A stretch of 64,000 nt of DNA, from contig NC_051095.1 in NCBI RefSeq assembly GCF_901709675.1, forward strand, positions 4,461,956-4,525,955, given 5' to 3'. This stretch comes from Syngnathus acus. Taxonomy: Eukaryota; Chordata; Actinopteri; Syngnathiformes; Syngnathidae. Positions 23,371 through 34,510 of the stretch are shown one piece after another (within the stretch, counting starts at the first letter, position 1; every line of letters starts with the position of its first letter). Both the position numbers and the translations under genes were made by a program. Below the pieces are notes generated by a model. The model was not told the origin of the DNA. It worked only from the letters and a program-made list of their open reading frames with translations, and searched no databases.

Positions 23371-24112
23371 TGGGGCGCTTCATTATCGCTCGGCATCGGC
23401 CGGCCGCGCCGTTTCAACCCTTCGCTCAACGTCTTGCCAAAAGCCAGATGAGCAATGAGCACCTTGATTTAAAGGCAAATGAACTTTCCCCAACACTCTC
23501 CATCCAGCCCTCCACTGAAGGATGAGCGAGCAAAGTCGGGGAGGTATCACCACCATTTTGTGACGACGGAAATCCGCAGCCTCGCATCCCTCACGGGCCA
23601 GATGGCATCCGGTCTCGTAACAAATGAGCTTCGCGATGACTGTTGGAGGTGAACCGCCAGAACTCCCTAGAGGCGTCGCTGCCAAGCTCCGGTGATGGAG
23701 ATGGACCGGAGCTGGCGTCCCGCCCCGCCGGGTCTCAGGTCTCGGGGTTTCGAGCGGGAAGTGAGATAGGCGCCATCTCTGAGGGCAGGGTGAGGGTCTG
23801 CTGGGCAGCTGTCCTCTAATTAGTCCCTCCCGCCGGCATCTGTCGGAGCAGCCAGCGGTGAAGGGAGCGTGTGGAACTCATCCAGCTCTCCGTCGGACAC
23901 CATTTGACTTTATTTAAGCACGCCCACCTGCGGTTAAAGCGGCACCTGATCGACTGGTGTGACAGATGTGACGGCGACACAAACACAATGTTTTACTTCT
24001 TATTTGAAATTACAGAGACATCGCGAGACGATATCTGTGAGTGGCAGGGACTGAACTTGGGCACTTACAGCAAACAAAAAATAACTACAAATATTCAGGA
24101 TTGTCCATTTTA

Positions 24113-24192
24113 CAGTATTTTCCGGACTATAAGGTGCTATTTTTTTCCCGTCGCTTTAGACCCTGTGACTTTTATTGTGACGCGGTTTATTT
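24113..24192. mobile_element. Degenerate end of the 'ctataagtcgc' MITE family
   Basis: AGTATTTTCCGGACTATAAG, followed by further diverged sequence to TTTATTGTGACGCGGTTTAT, matches the end of the MITE at 59964 with several changes. No opposite end is visible. Confidence 0.5.
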
Positions 24193-24235
24193 AGTCGTTT
24201 TTAACCATTTTTAATCAAGCCGCCAATCTCATCAC

Positions 24236-24292
24236 ATCTGACTATCGATTACTCGACGATTAATCGACAACAAATCAAATGAATCGCTTCGT
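24236..24292. repeat. ATTAATCGAT-family scrap
   Basis: ATCGATTACTCGACGATTAA followed by TCGACAACAAATCAAATG resembles the core of the dispersed family in the opposite arm. It is short and diverged. Confidence 0.4.
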
Positions 24293-25229
24293 AGTTCAAA
24301 AATTGACTAATTGTTTAAAGCCATTTTCGAACTTAAGATTGTCCAAATTGTAGGCTCTAAAAAGTAATCATCTCGTCCTCCATGAAAGGTTCCTTCGCTA
24401 ATGTCACACGTCTTATCATCTGAAGACACTTCTGGATGCAACTCTGATCCTTGACATGGTCCATCGCAATTGTCTCCTTCACTTGCATTTTGTGGCGCAC
24501 TTGACAGGAGAACCTAAGTGTCCTTGGGCAAGGGGGGCTCCGGAGAAGCTAATGGTTCCCGCGCTATGACTAATGGGGGGAAAGTGTGACAAAACAAGAT
24601 GAATGGTTTGAAGCGACTTCATTACCTAAGTGACAGCTTGACGGCACAGCTGTATCGTAACTTATTTTTCATGTGCGAGGCATTGGACAAAGGAAAATGA
24701 CATTTGTGTCAAAGCAGCGCCTGAGTATCAAGCGGCGGCGATGATTTTTAAAGAAGCTCTTTTGAAAGAGAAGCACACAATACACACAATTTTCAGATGC
24801 ATTATTTGGAATTACTGGAGATGTGCGGGCTTGTCAACATCAAACTACCGACTGTCACAATGTTTACACTCAAATCGTCTTGTTCTTGTATTATACATCT
24901 ATCGGGAAGCACAATGGCGCCTTTTTCGAATGCATCAACAAAGCACAAGGTGAAAGCTGGAGTCAAAGCCACAATATTTAGTAAAGGTGCCTTTTTCACG
25001 ACAAATCATCGACTCAAACTTTAACGCCAAGCTCCCGACACAATAAATGCAAAAAAATTAGCCAATGAATGTCTGTTCAAAATGGCCGACTCCAATTGGG
25101 GACAGATTTTCTTGTGGGTCAAAGTATGTGATTTGGCCTTTGCCTAATTTTCTGTTAATTTTTTTTTTAATGCATATCATTATGATAGACATGGCCACCA
25201 AACTCTTTTCACCTGTAGGGGGAGCCCTG

Positions 25230-25440
25230 GAGCAATAGCCCGCCCCGAATTGCTCCGCTTCCCGCTTTATCTGAGCTCCCCAAACAAAATCCCGCGCCGA
25301 ATCAATAACAACTCTATTGTCCCATCCATTGTGGTGATAAAACAGTGCAAGCGGACAGCAAATATTCCTCAGTCGTAGTTGAAGCTTTGTGCTAAATAAA
25401 GGCTCATCTGCTCAATATCAGGCTGCTTAATTTTTCATGA
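25230..25440. promoter_or_regulatory. Candidate element with paired SOX motifs
   Basis: CTATTGT (25314-25320) and CCATTGT (25326-25332) are two SOX-like sites in the same orientation, 12 bases apart, about one helical turn. AATCAATAACAA lies just left and GGTGATAAAACAG right. A CTCF-like core is at 25212-25225. Confidence 0.3.
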
Positions 25441-27114
25441 AAGGAAAGGTCATGTGGTCCACTGTAATCTCAAGTCTCCGTCCGCGTGTATCAGTGGCAG
25501 CTTCGCTCACGCTGTAGCATCCATTATTCAACAAATACGCCAGACTTCATCAGCGCGGAGGGCAACGCTTGGCCTCGGCCGTCTCACCGCCACATATTGC
25601 AAAGGTGTCCGAAATTATTTGAGCTTTTCGACAGCAATCAATTCCGCATCTTGTTAGTTCTCTTTCCATGTAATCTAAACAAATTCTACTTGTTTTTTAA
25701 CACACCTGCGGGATGGGATGCTTCATTTAAATTAGTTCGGTATTTCAGCCCCAATTGTTACAAACTTGGCAGCTCAATTTCGCAAGTGGATTTCTGTATT
25801 TTACCTTCAACTGGGCAAGCGCCTCGGGTTTAGCTTTATTTATCTTTGCATTGTGGTCAAGCTAAAAAGTAAATGGCTAAAATGCTTTTTTGTTGTGCTG
25901 CACTGCAATTTTTACACTTTATTTTTCTCCCATTCCCTATTTGATTAACTTATATTTAACAGTATTTTATCTTGGTATAGTTTATTATGTTTTATATAAT
26001 ACATATATATGATATATATTAATATATTTTAATTATATTTTATTTTTTCTATATTTATTTTTACATTTTTTATATATTTTATATTAAGATATTTTCATTT
26101 TATTTTATTATTTAGAAATGGTACAATAAAAAAGTTTGATTGTCTTAAAATTAGCAGTATTTTTATTTTATTTAAAATGCAAAAATATTAAAAAATTTAA
26201 ATTTGTTAGAAAAAAAAAAGTGTCGAGCCATTCCATAAAATTCTGATTTTTTTTTTTTACAGGGTGCAGACTAGATTCAGATTAAAAGTAAGAATATAAC
26301 CAGAGAAAAATGTGGAACCATTTTTTTTTAGGTTTTACAAGACTGCAAACTTACAAGAACAATAAAAAATTACCGTATTACTCTGACAAAAAATCAAAAG
26401 TGACAATCTCGCAACAAAAAGTCTTCAAACATTATTATAATATTTGTATACTATTTTTTATGAATATTTAGAATTCCAAAGTCTAAAAATATCACACGAG
26501 AAAACTTGTAACGCTGGTCTGCATAAAGCTATCACGAGGAAAAATAAAGTGACTGAAGAAAAAAAAGTCATTTGACTTTACTCTTACAAGAAAAAAGTTG
26601 GCAAATTACGAGACAAACCTCCCCGTATTAATCCCAACAATCCACTGTAATGTTTGCTCAAACTTGAGCGTCTTCGCTGCCTAAGTGCGGCAACTTGAGT
26701 AAATGTACTTGTTAATTTCCTCCACTGCATATCAGGATTACCCCCGAGTAAATTGCATTTCATGATTAAGGGCAAGTGTTTAATGGCGGGAAGTGAGACG
26801 AATCAGCATCAATAATTAAAACGCCAAAGACAAAAGAGACGAGCCGAGCGGTAAGATGGAGTGATCAAGAAGCAGCTTGATGTATAAATAGACTGCTGTT
26901 GTCTTGTTGTTGCTACAGAAAGGAAAATCTAATCTGGCTTGTCGTCGTCACTGCGCTGAAGTGCTTTTTAATCGCTATCCCCTCGGCGGCGGAGTGGCCG
27001 GATGTGCTTGCGGCAGCCTTTCCCGAAGTCCACCTGGGGAGGGAGGGAGGGAATCGTCGTCGTCCGTATTCATCGTTACTGTACATCGATTAAATGTAGC
27101 TTGACACGCAAAAC
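25441..27114. other. AT-rich intergenic sequence
   Basis: 25930-26560 is one of the longest AT-rich stretches here (TATATATT, TTTTATT and A-run units) and may be a nuclear matrix-type or simply neutral spacer. GC content recovers from 26,600. Confidence 0.45.
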
Positions 27115-27265
27115 AACACGTTTGAAAGCGTGGGAATTCAAATTAACCTGCGATGCCATCGGCAATTAAGTCTCATTTCAATAACGTTTCATATTCATGC
27201 GCGCTTCTCCCCATTAGCGTAATCAAGCCACGACAAATGTTTCCCAGCGTGATAATGGCAAGCTG
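27115..27265. promoter_or_regulatory. Candidate conserved non-coding element
   Basis: GGGAATTCAAATTAACCTGC, ATCGGCAATTAAGTCTCATT, CATATTCATGCGCGC and CCCCATTAGCGTAATCAAGC. Unique, with several TAAT-type cores. Confidence 0.3.
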
Positions 27266-28519
27266 CCTACTCCGTGTTGGGAGAAATTAAGGAAAACACA
27301 CTCCGGCGACGATTCAATTTGGCCTCGACAGGAGGACGGATCGGGGGCGCCCTCGAGACGACGACTCCCCCGACGAAAAAGCTCGTGTGTACACATTCCG
27401 CTCAACTCCACCGAGATGGGTAAAGAGACAAAGCGAGAGATGCCAGAATGAGATGGATCGATCGGGAGAAGCGGTGCCGGTAAAGAGGAACGTCAACGGA
27501 ATATAAGGAGGTCTTGAAGGAAGGAAGACCTGGAGATGATTTAAGCCCAAAAAGGAAAGAAAAATATCAGAGAAGAAACTCTTTCCCAAACCTCTAACAG
27601 CCCATGTGAGGTTCTTTGGCGCTCCTAGTTTGGTTGTACTGACACAGACAGAAATGACCCGAAAGGAATGTTGGTGATGAAATGAGGGAGATGGAGGAAG
27701 TGAGGTGAAGAAAAGAGCGGGAACGATGAAGAACTTTGTAGGAAGTTCTGTTCCGACTGATTGAATCCGAGCTCACTTCCCGAGTCCATGGACCAAACAT
27801 TGCTTTTAGAAGAACAGGGCCGCTCTTCCAAATTTAATGCCACAACCCAAAAAAAAAAAAAAAAAATCAGCCCCGATGGATTTCAAGTAACCCAACGAGT
27901 TCTTCTAAAGAAAATATTTTGCACTTCTGAGACTCCGCTGTAAGCCCAACAATAAAGCTTAGACCAACAATACGGCAGAAAATGGCGCCGCCTTAACCGA
28001 GATGCATAATAATCCTCCCCATTTTTTTTTTTTAATGGCTCTCCTGTGACCCGCTTCCAAACAAACACAGCCCCCCTCCGCTTGCTCACACGGCGAATTC
28101 CCAAATGCGTGTCACGGCCGTGAGGCGGTTAAGCGTCCTGCATGCATGGCGCTCGCTTTTCCGTGCCTGCCCGCATGCACCTCAACCGAGGGAAAAGACC
28201 TACTGTACGCAGTCTCATGAATATCACATTATTTCCCCGCCAGGTGAACCGCGATAAGGCGGCAGCCTCGGAAAGGAGGCGGCTGCGGACACGGCGGGGC
28301 TCGGCGACACACAATAATCACGCACTTTACATGCGCACATTTAGGCGACCTATGCAACAGCGTGATACAACGTACCCGCCCGTTAATAATGTACAATGAT
28401 TAAACATCGCAACACTGTGTAGTCATTTGACCCTGTCACAACGAGTGTGAGCTTAGCTTCTTATTAGGCAACGAGATCACAGACATTGGTGAACGAGCCC
28501 AGGTACCAACAATACCAAA
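27266..28519. other. Intergenic, no gene seen
   Basis: 27400-27760 is purine-rich on the plus strand. A 17-base A-run is at 27848-27866. 28090-28400 is CpG-rich with CATGCATGGCGC and TAATAATGTACAATGATTAA, possibly regulatory. Confidence 0.4.
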
Positions 28520-28615
28520 TAGTAGGGCCGTCCGTCATTATCAATTATATTTTTTAGAATCGATTATTCTACCGATTAATCGGATAATTGGATACTATTT
28601 TAGTGTATAAGAACA
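28520..28615. repeat. ATTAATCGAT-family dispersed repeat
   Basis: AGGGCCGTCCGTCATTATCA leads into AATCGATTATTCTACCGATT and AATCGGATAATTGGATAC. This is the same family as at 38457 and 50742. In fish these often start AGGGCTGCAAC and have a CGATTA-rich centre. Confidence 0.6.
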
Positions 28616-28679
28616 TCCTTCCCTGATTACTGCTTATCAACCACTTATGTAAGTTTATTTGGTCTTATCTAGTGATTAA

Positions 28680-28955
28680 AAACAACTAAACTAAGATAAG
28701 ATAAGCTAAAATAGGCTAAAATAAACTAAGCTAAATTAAGCCTTTCTTGGCAGCAGCCCCCACTGGTAGAATCTTAATTTCGTTGTACATTTCGTTTCGT
28801 TTCGGTTATTTCAAACGTGGAAAAAAATAAGATTACTGTACATCAGTTGCACAATGACTATAAAGTCCGTCTATTCTATTCTATTCTAAAGTAAGCTAAG
28901 CTAAGCTAAAATAAGATAAGCTAAAATAAGCTAAACTAAACTAAATCAAACACGA
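28680..28955 (+). repeat. LINE 3' tail inside a TAAGC/TAAAA pentanucleotide array
   Basis: The phrase CTTAATTTCGTTGTAC, then AATGACTATAAAGTCCGTC followed by (TATTC)n at 28862-28887, resembles the 3' end and tail of fish non-LTR elements, which end in short tandem repeats. On both sides (28690-28740 and 28888-28947) lie arrays of TAAGC, TAAAA and TAAAC pentamers. These may be degenerate forms of the tail repeat. Confidence 0.55.
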
Positions 28956-30629
28956 AGGATTGATGGTCATTGTTTAACATCGCTGCATTGTTGACGGCAT
29001 TTCTTGACCAGATTTTCTCTGGCCACACAAAAAAATTAATTTCCCCAGAACCCATCATACTCAAGTTTGAGGATTTGACAGTCACTCCAAATATGTGAGC
29101 ATTATATAAGAACATACCGAAATCTATGATCACACACACTTTGAATGTTTGGCAAACAGTTTCTTGAACATACAACCATGCTAAATGTAGACACAAAAAT
29201 ATTCTTTCAAACTAGCCATCAATGATTTGAGGCTTTCTGTAGCTCCGTGCTGATGAAATAAAGTCCGACACTGACACAAATCAGGTTTGCAGAGTGCATC
29301 GTGTTTAAAGTACAATTAGGCCACGAGCGTTACAACGTTTCCGCCGAGGGAACGTCGTAAGTAATACTTGATTATCGTGAAAGCAGAGCGAGGCCTCGAG
29401 AGACTTCAGAAGGAAGTTTCCATTTCAAAGGCTGGAGCGGCACGAGCTACCTGTTGTGAGAGCGAGGAAGAGGTGCAAGGCTGAGGGAAGAAAAAGCGGG
29501 TGTCATGCGTGTATACATGCTCGCTTTCGCTCTTATCAGCGCCAAACACATCTGTTCGAAAACGCCGGCATATGAAAAACAGACCATTCGGAGAATTCAA
29601 TCAGAGATGCTTGGCTTCCCGCGATAGCTACAAACGCAATCCTTTCTTCCGTGCGGCGGGCGCCAGCTGCGATTTTTCGACGGCGGGCCCGATGCTTTGT
29701 GGCGCTGACAATTATCGGCGGCCATGTGTGACGGTATGATGTTTGTTGAGCGCGCCGACAAGTGTGTTTGGTAATAAGCTGGCATGAAGGGGGCAGAAAA
29801 CAACAGCAGAATATCAAACTCATAACATCACGTCGCTAACCGTAGAGCGGTGGTGCCGCATCGCGCTTCATCGTTCCCGCCCCTGTTTTTCAAGCAATGG
29901 CTTTTTAATAATAGTCTGAATTTAGCGTTGTGCGTCTAACATGTTGTGCCGCAACATTCTGGGCATGCTGGCTGTCGGAACATTTATGCTAATTTACGTT
30001 AGCCCATTTATGTCTGTTCACATTATATGTTAGCTTCAAGCTAGCTGACCTTTATTAGCTTGTATTGTTTGGGTGGACATTTTGGTGTTGAGTTCCTCTT
30101 TTGTTTCATCTCATGTGTCGGTTTTACAGTCAAATTTAACCGAGAGAACTTTGTGAGACAGTTCTTCTAGTAATAGGCGCTAAGGAGTACTTGAAAATGT
30201 AAAATCAAGAAGTTCAACTGTGGGAGGTTTTCATTTGGTCTCTCTGTGCTGGATTTTCGCGAGTGTGTCTACGGTTTCACATATGGAGATTCTCATGAGT
30301 ATTTTGTGTTAAACTTCACACTCTCTTCCACCTGTGGCTCTGATGCTACGTCGGAAGCCGACACATTAGCGGCTACTTCCGACACATTAGCGGCTAATGA
30401 GAGAATGGTGTCAAAGGATGTGGATGAAGTCGCAATCAAAGTGAAATTGTTGTACCCAGTGGTGGAATTGGGGAATTACAGTTCTGTCCTTTAATCCTTA
30501 ATAAAAAAAAACAAATTCTTAAATCTGTCAGAAATGAATAGAGACACACAAGCAAACGTAAATGTTGACTCTATTAGCGGCGGTGATATTTGGAGATTTT
30601 GTGGCAACGGGGGTCGCCAAAGACAAATT
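28956..30629. other. Intergenic, no gene seen
   Basis: 29500-29830 is unique and CpG-bearing with overlapping frames on both strands (no family resemblance). 29960-30080 carries GCTAGC/TTAGC-type motifs. A small tandem duplication is at 30352. Confidence 0.4.
30352..30398. repeat. 20-bp tandem duplication
   Basis: CCGACACATTAGCGGCTA occurs twice with a 21-base period inside an open frame at 30246-30494 that I do not regard as coding. Confidence 0.7.
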
Positions 30630-31100
30630 TCACGCTATGTTAATGTCCACCAATTAAGTGCCACTTTCAATTAAGATCATTTTCCGAATCTCACAATTGA
30701 GATATTGCGACGGGGGTCCCGAGACTAACCGTGCAGCCGCTTTCATCTTCCAACGGGGCCCCCCGCCGCTGACAGGAGAGGTTAGCGCGCAGCCAACACC
30801 TCAACGCCACCGCCATTTAAATGAAATTGGCTTGACGTGCTGACACCCGCAGTTGTTTAGCATTCAATCAATATTTGGCGGCGTGGCACAATAACGCTTT
30901 GAAAATGCAATTAGCCGGCCGGTAGCGGCTATGTAAATAGACACGATTCAGGTTGTCCAGTACAATTACGCCCCGGTGGGGAAAGCCGCCATGCGGAGTG
31001 GCAATTTGGCCGCGCCTTTGGACCAGCGTAGCATTATGATTACCTTTTGAGGTCCCCATTGATTTCTTGATGACATTACGACTTGTAATTTCACAAACAA
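30630..31100. promoter_or_regulatory. Cluster of candidate conserved non-coding elements
   Basis: CCAATTAAGTGCCACTTTCA, CATTTAAATGAAATTGGC, CATTCAATCAATATTTGGCG, AAAATGCAATTAGCCGGCC, GGCTATGTAAATAGACACG, GTACAATTACGCCCCGG, CATTATGATTACCTTTTGAG and GACTTGTAATTTC. Long repeat-free stretch with CpG and TAAT cores interleaved. Second-best conserved-element candidate after 18.4-19.1 kb. Confidence 0.4.
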
Positions 31101-32539
31101 TCTCCGCGCGACGACGGTAGTTTACGGTCTTGCTTGCGTTTTTTTTTCATGTCGCGCTCTCCTTCGCCAAACAGATGGGCATTTCGAAGAAATTAAAATC
31201 CCATTTTCTTTGGCTCAAGTTCAATCTCGCACACACACACGCAAAACATCCCTTACTCAAGCTTCTGGCACTGAAATGGGCCATTCATGACAGCAAAGAT
31301 GAGTGAGTACACGAGTGCAAACGTTTACCCGTGGCAATTTCCTCTAACAAGATGAGGGTTTTTTTTTTTCCCCGTCTCATGTTTGATATGTTACAGGTAA
31401 TGATGTTGCCGCTCAAAGCCCAGACAAGTGCACTGTAACATCCCTCCTGACTAAATACTTGTAGTATTTGCATCTCCAGGAAATGAAAAAAAAAATAACG
31501 GTGCTACTTCATGTTCATGATGGAATTGCGGGTTCTCCGCGATCAGAGGAAGGGGTTGGGCGAGCACCTTCCATCTTCTAAGCGCTTGGCGTCTAATCAG
31601 ACTCTGTCACCGTTGCGGTGTGATTTTCCTCTCGATGGCTCACCGTCCCTCTGGCAATTACGCTTTTGACAGCTCCAGTAAGACACGGCTCGTCGCTATA
31701 ATTACCCGTGGCGTATTTACAGAGGATGGGTATGAAAAAGGCACGTTGGACACTCCCGGACTTGTAGTCGTGATCAATGCATGAAGTGTTTGCACCAAGT
31801 GGAAAGCAAATTCCCCTTGATGTTCCCTTGACTTGCGACTTGTTCTTTTGATGAATAAAATGTGCATGAAAGAGAAAGCTGATTGTTGAGGCTTTTCCGC
31901 CACGGCGCTGATGAGGGTCAAGCATCCGGCGCGGCAGCCGGAAAATAAAATCCCGGCAAAAGTCGCCCGCAGTGATTGAAATAGATGACGAGGTAAAGAA
32001 GACTTCATCTCGTTTGCGACCTCATCTGATGAGATTCCGATTCTCATCAGGAGGACGCGTGATTGGTGAGGAGTCATTGAGGGTTTTTTTTTTTTGGGGG
32101 TTATACAACGTTTACTCAAAACCTTGCGTGAATTGCAACAGGTTAAGAATACCTTCTGCCATCTAGTGGAAGAACATTGAATTGCATTGCTACGGTCATT
32201 TTTTTCACTGTTCGTTTTCATCGTTTCATGTACAATCAAGCTGTCGCCATTTCCTTTGGATCAGCATTTTCCCCTCGCAAAATTGTTGGTCGGTTTCCCC
32301 CTCAGCACGTTTCCGAGTGGAAATGCTAGCTCGCTAGCTACGCATTTAAGCTATATGAATCACTGTTGACACATTTTAGCCACTGAATAGCCACGCGACA
32401 ATGCTAATTAGCGCTAAAAGTCTTCTGGCTGGTTTCAATTTCTTGCTCAGTAATTCCGGTGATGAAATACTCGTATTATATACTTCTGTTCTGACGATAT
32501 GTACATTTAATGCTTGTCTGACGCCATTTCATTGTAAGA
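31101..32539. other. Intergenic, no gene seen
   Basis: 31650-31990 is unique, with GCTATAATTACCCGTGGCG and TGATCAATGCATGAAG, resembling conserved non-coding sequence. A CTCF-like core on the minus strand is at 32156-32169. Confidence 0.4.
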
Positions 32540-33120
32540 TTCCGCATCAATCTGTAGCGCCGACACTCCAAAGCCATCCAGTCTGTACGGCTTTAATTAT
32601 GACAGCTGTTGCCTCGACATTAAATAAAAGCGCCGCGGCCATTTCCCGAGGGAGGTTCATCAAAAATTCCTCCCCAGGTCGGCTATGATGTCTCCGCATT
32701 GCCGGGGAATGCGGAGGCTGCCCATTTGCGATGTCGATTACTCCGGAGATTCACAATATGATTCATCCTCAAAACGCATCGGTTTGTCACTTTACGGCAG
32801 GATAGCTCCGACGAAACGCCTCGTTTCCTTCCCCCTCCCTCCTCGGCTGCGCTAATTTTGCCACATTTCTCAACATGGCGCCGCTCGGCTCGCTACCGTC
32901 ACTGGCGACCATAAGCGCGGCATTGACAGAAAGCTGACAACTTGCATTATGCGAGGCGAGAAATAGAAGGGATTTTAACTAAGCGGTTCGCCGGAAAGTT
33001 GTCGGCGTCGTGATGAATAATGGCAGCCGAGTATTCGGGAGTTCGCTTGCTGTCACGGAGGTTCTGAACCCGGCCTGGTTTCATTAAAACGATACCGAAA
33101 AGCATTCAAACGCGGCTAGC
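32540..33120. promoter_or_regulatory. Candidate conserved non-coding elements
   Basis: GGCTTTAATTATGACAGC, CATTAAATAAAAGCGCC, a hairpin at 32692, TGTCGATTACTCCGGAG, then CATGGCGCCGCTCGG and GTGATGAATAATGGCAGCC. CpG-rich without an open frame. Enhancer-like. Confidence 0.3.
32692..32716. repeat. Perfect 9-bp stem hairpin
   Basis: CTCCGCATT (32692-32700), loop GCCGGGG, AATGCGGAG (32708-32716). It sits within a CpG-rich, regulatory-looking block. Confidence 0.6.
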
Positions 33121-33281
33121 GGTGACCTCTAATCAAATCAGTACTGTGATGTTTTCGAAGCGGAGCCGAGGAAAAAAAAAAAAATACATGTCTCTAATCC
33201 CTGCAATTTTCGTCTCGGAGCTCAAAGCAAGTGAATGTTTCACCCACAATTACATTTAATAGATAGATTAGACGGCTTTTT

Positions 33282-33304
33282 GGTGTGTGTGTGTGTGTGT
33301 GTGT
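33282..33304. repeat. (GT)n microsatellite
   Basis: Eleven to twelve uninterrupted GT units. A shorter GT run lies at 33938-33950. Confidence 0.95.
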
Positions 33305-33587
33305 TGAGCTGGGATGGCGGCGGAGTCCACACAGGTGTGTTAAGCGGCGTCAACAATCCTTCCTCACCTTGGAGCGACGGCTGGGAATTAAAATGTTTGG
33401 CATCCTTATGACCTTCCTTCCGAGAAATATGCGGTCAGCCCGTTCGCACCTGAAATAAACAAGTTCAACGACAAGCCCGCAACAAAGTTCTGTTTTCGTT
33501 TAACCTTCATTTTCCCATGTGAGGCAATTAAAAACAATTAAAAGTTCCGAACTAACTAAAAATAGCTTCAGTGGTGATGCAGAGCTC

Positions 33588-33735
33588 AAGTTTCAGACTC
33601 CAATCCTCGAGGGCTACCTTGTGTGATTTTTATGTTTTCCTCCTCCAACACACCTGATTAAAATGATCAGGATCATTCGAGTTATCATCAGAACTCACTG
33701 ATCGTTTCAATCAGGTGTTCTGACATGGACCAAAG
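33588..33735. mobile_element. Teleost 'tcctcgagggc' palindromic repeat, partial
   Basis: AGACTCCAATCCTCGAGGGC, then CTCCAACACACCTGATT and AATGATCAG, and later AATCAGGTGTTCTGACATGG are recognisable parts of a common fish repeat whose full form is a long imperfect palindrome with CTCCAACTCCAGTCCTCGAGG ends. Here only the left arm and part of the centre remain. Confidence 0.65.
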
Positions 33736-34359
33736 GTTTATCGATTGAGACAAGAGGGGGGCAGATAGTCATCACGCCGTCGTTTTATCCAGAACATGCA
33801 GATGATATGATTTGCGGTGGATCACTAAAAGTCACCGAGACGACCGATGGAAGACTTTACACCGCAAATCCGCTGTGATCAAAGCCATGGACGGACAGCA
33901 TCGCCATCCCCGAAGCCGCTGATGGAAGGGAAAGGGTGTGTGTGTGTGTGTTGAAGGTTTCACCAGCGTGTGATCAAAGCGCACACAACATTTTCAACAT
34001 CAAATACAAAATCTTCGAAGGCCCGGGTAATGAATTTTACGGTGGACGTTTTCATTAGGTAGCGTAGCGAGAGACGTGCGGGGCGAGCAAGTCGGCGACG
34101 GCAACGTCACAGATGAACAGAACTCACATCTTTGCCGCTTGGCCGAGCGACACACACAACGAGGTAAGTTAAAACATTGAAAATGAACACGGTGGGGTTG
34201 AGGGGGGGGGGGGCGCTGTTTAATCTGTTTCACTCTTTATCCTTTTTCCAGTTCCAGTAATTAAAACATCACGGCAGTTTTTTTTTCCCCCTCCTTGCCT
34301 GCATGCGCACAAAGTCTCCAAAGCATCAGCACATTACAAACCAATTTCCCTATATCAGC

Positions 34360-34510
34360 TTATATTCACATTTGATTCTGTCGCGGCGCTGATGGGAGTT
34401 GGAACGCGGGAATGTAAAATAACATTACCGAGCCCGGCGCCGACTTCATTTAAAATCCAATGCCTGGGCTGAATCCCATTATGAGTTTTGCCTTTTCCTT
34501 TATTTAAGGG
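34360..34510. promoter_or_regulatory. Candidate conserved non-coding element
   Basis: GGAATGTAAAATAACATTAC, CTTCATTTAAAATCCAATGC and GAATCCCATTATGAG in unique sequence. Confidence 0.25.

Larger units (their letters stand above)
23371..25229. other. Intergenic, no gene seen
   Basis: 23380-23870 is GC-rich and CpG-bearing, with CTAATTAGTCCCTCCC at 23817. The 100-codon minus-strand frame at 23383-23685 resembles nothing known. MITE and ATTAATCGAT scraps lie at 24113-24292. The rest is unique. Confidence 0.45.

Noticed and set aside
31658-32239. Longest open frame outside the helicase, 193 codons on the minus strand
   Set aside because: No domain, no repeat of family-like motifs, crosses a T-run (32,083-32,095), and overlaps motif-rich unique sequence with another open frame. 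Length is within chance for 64 kb.
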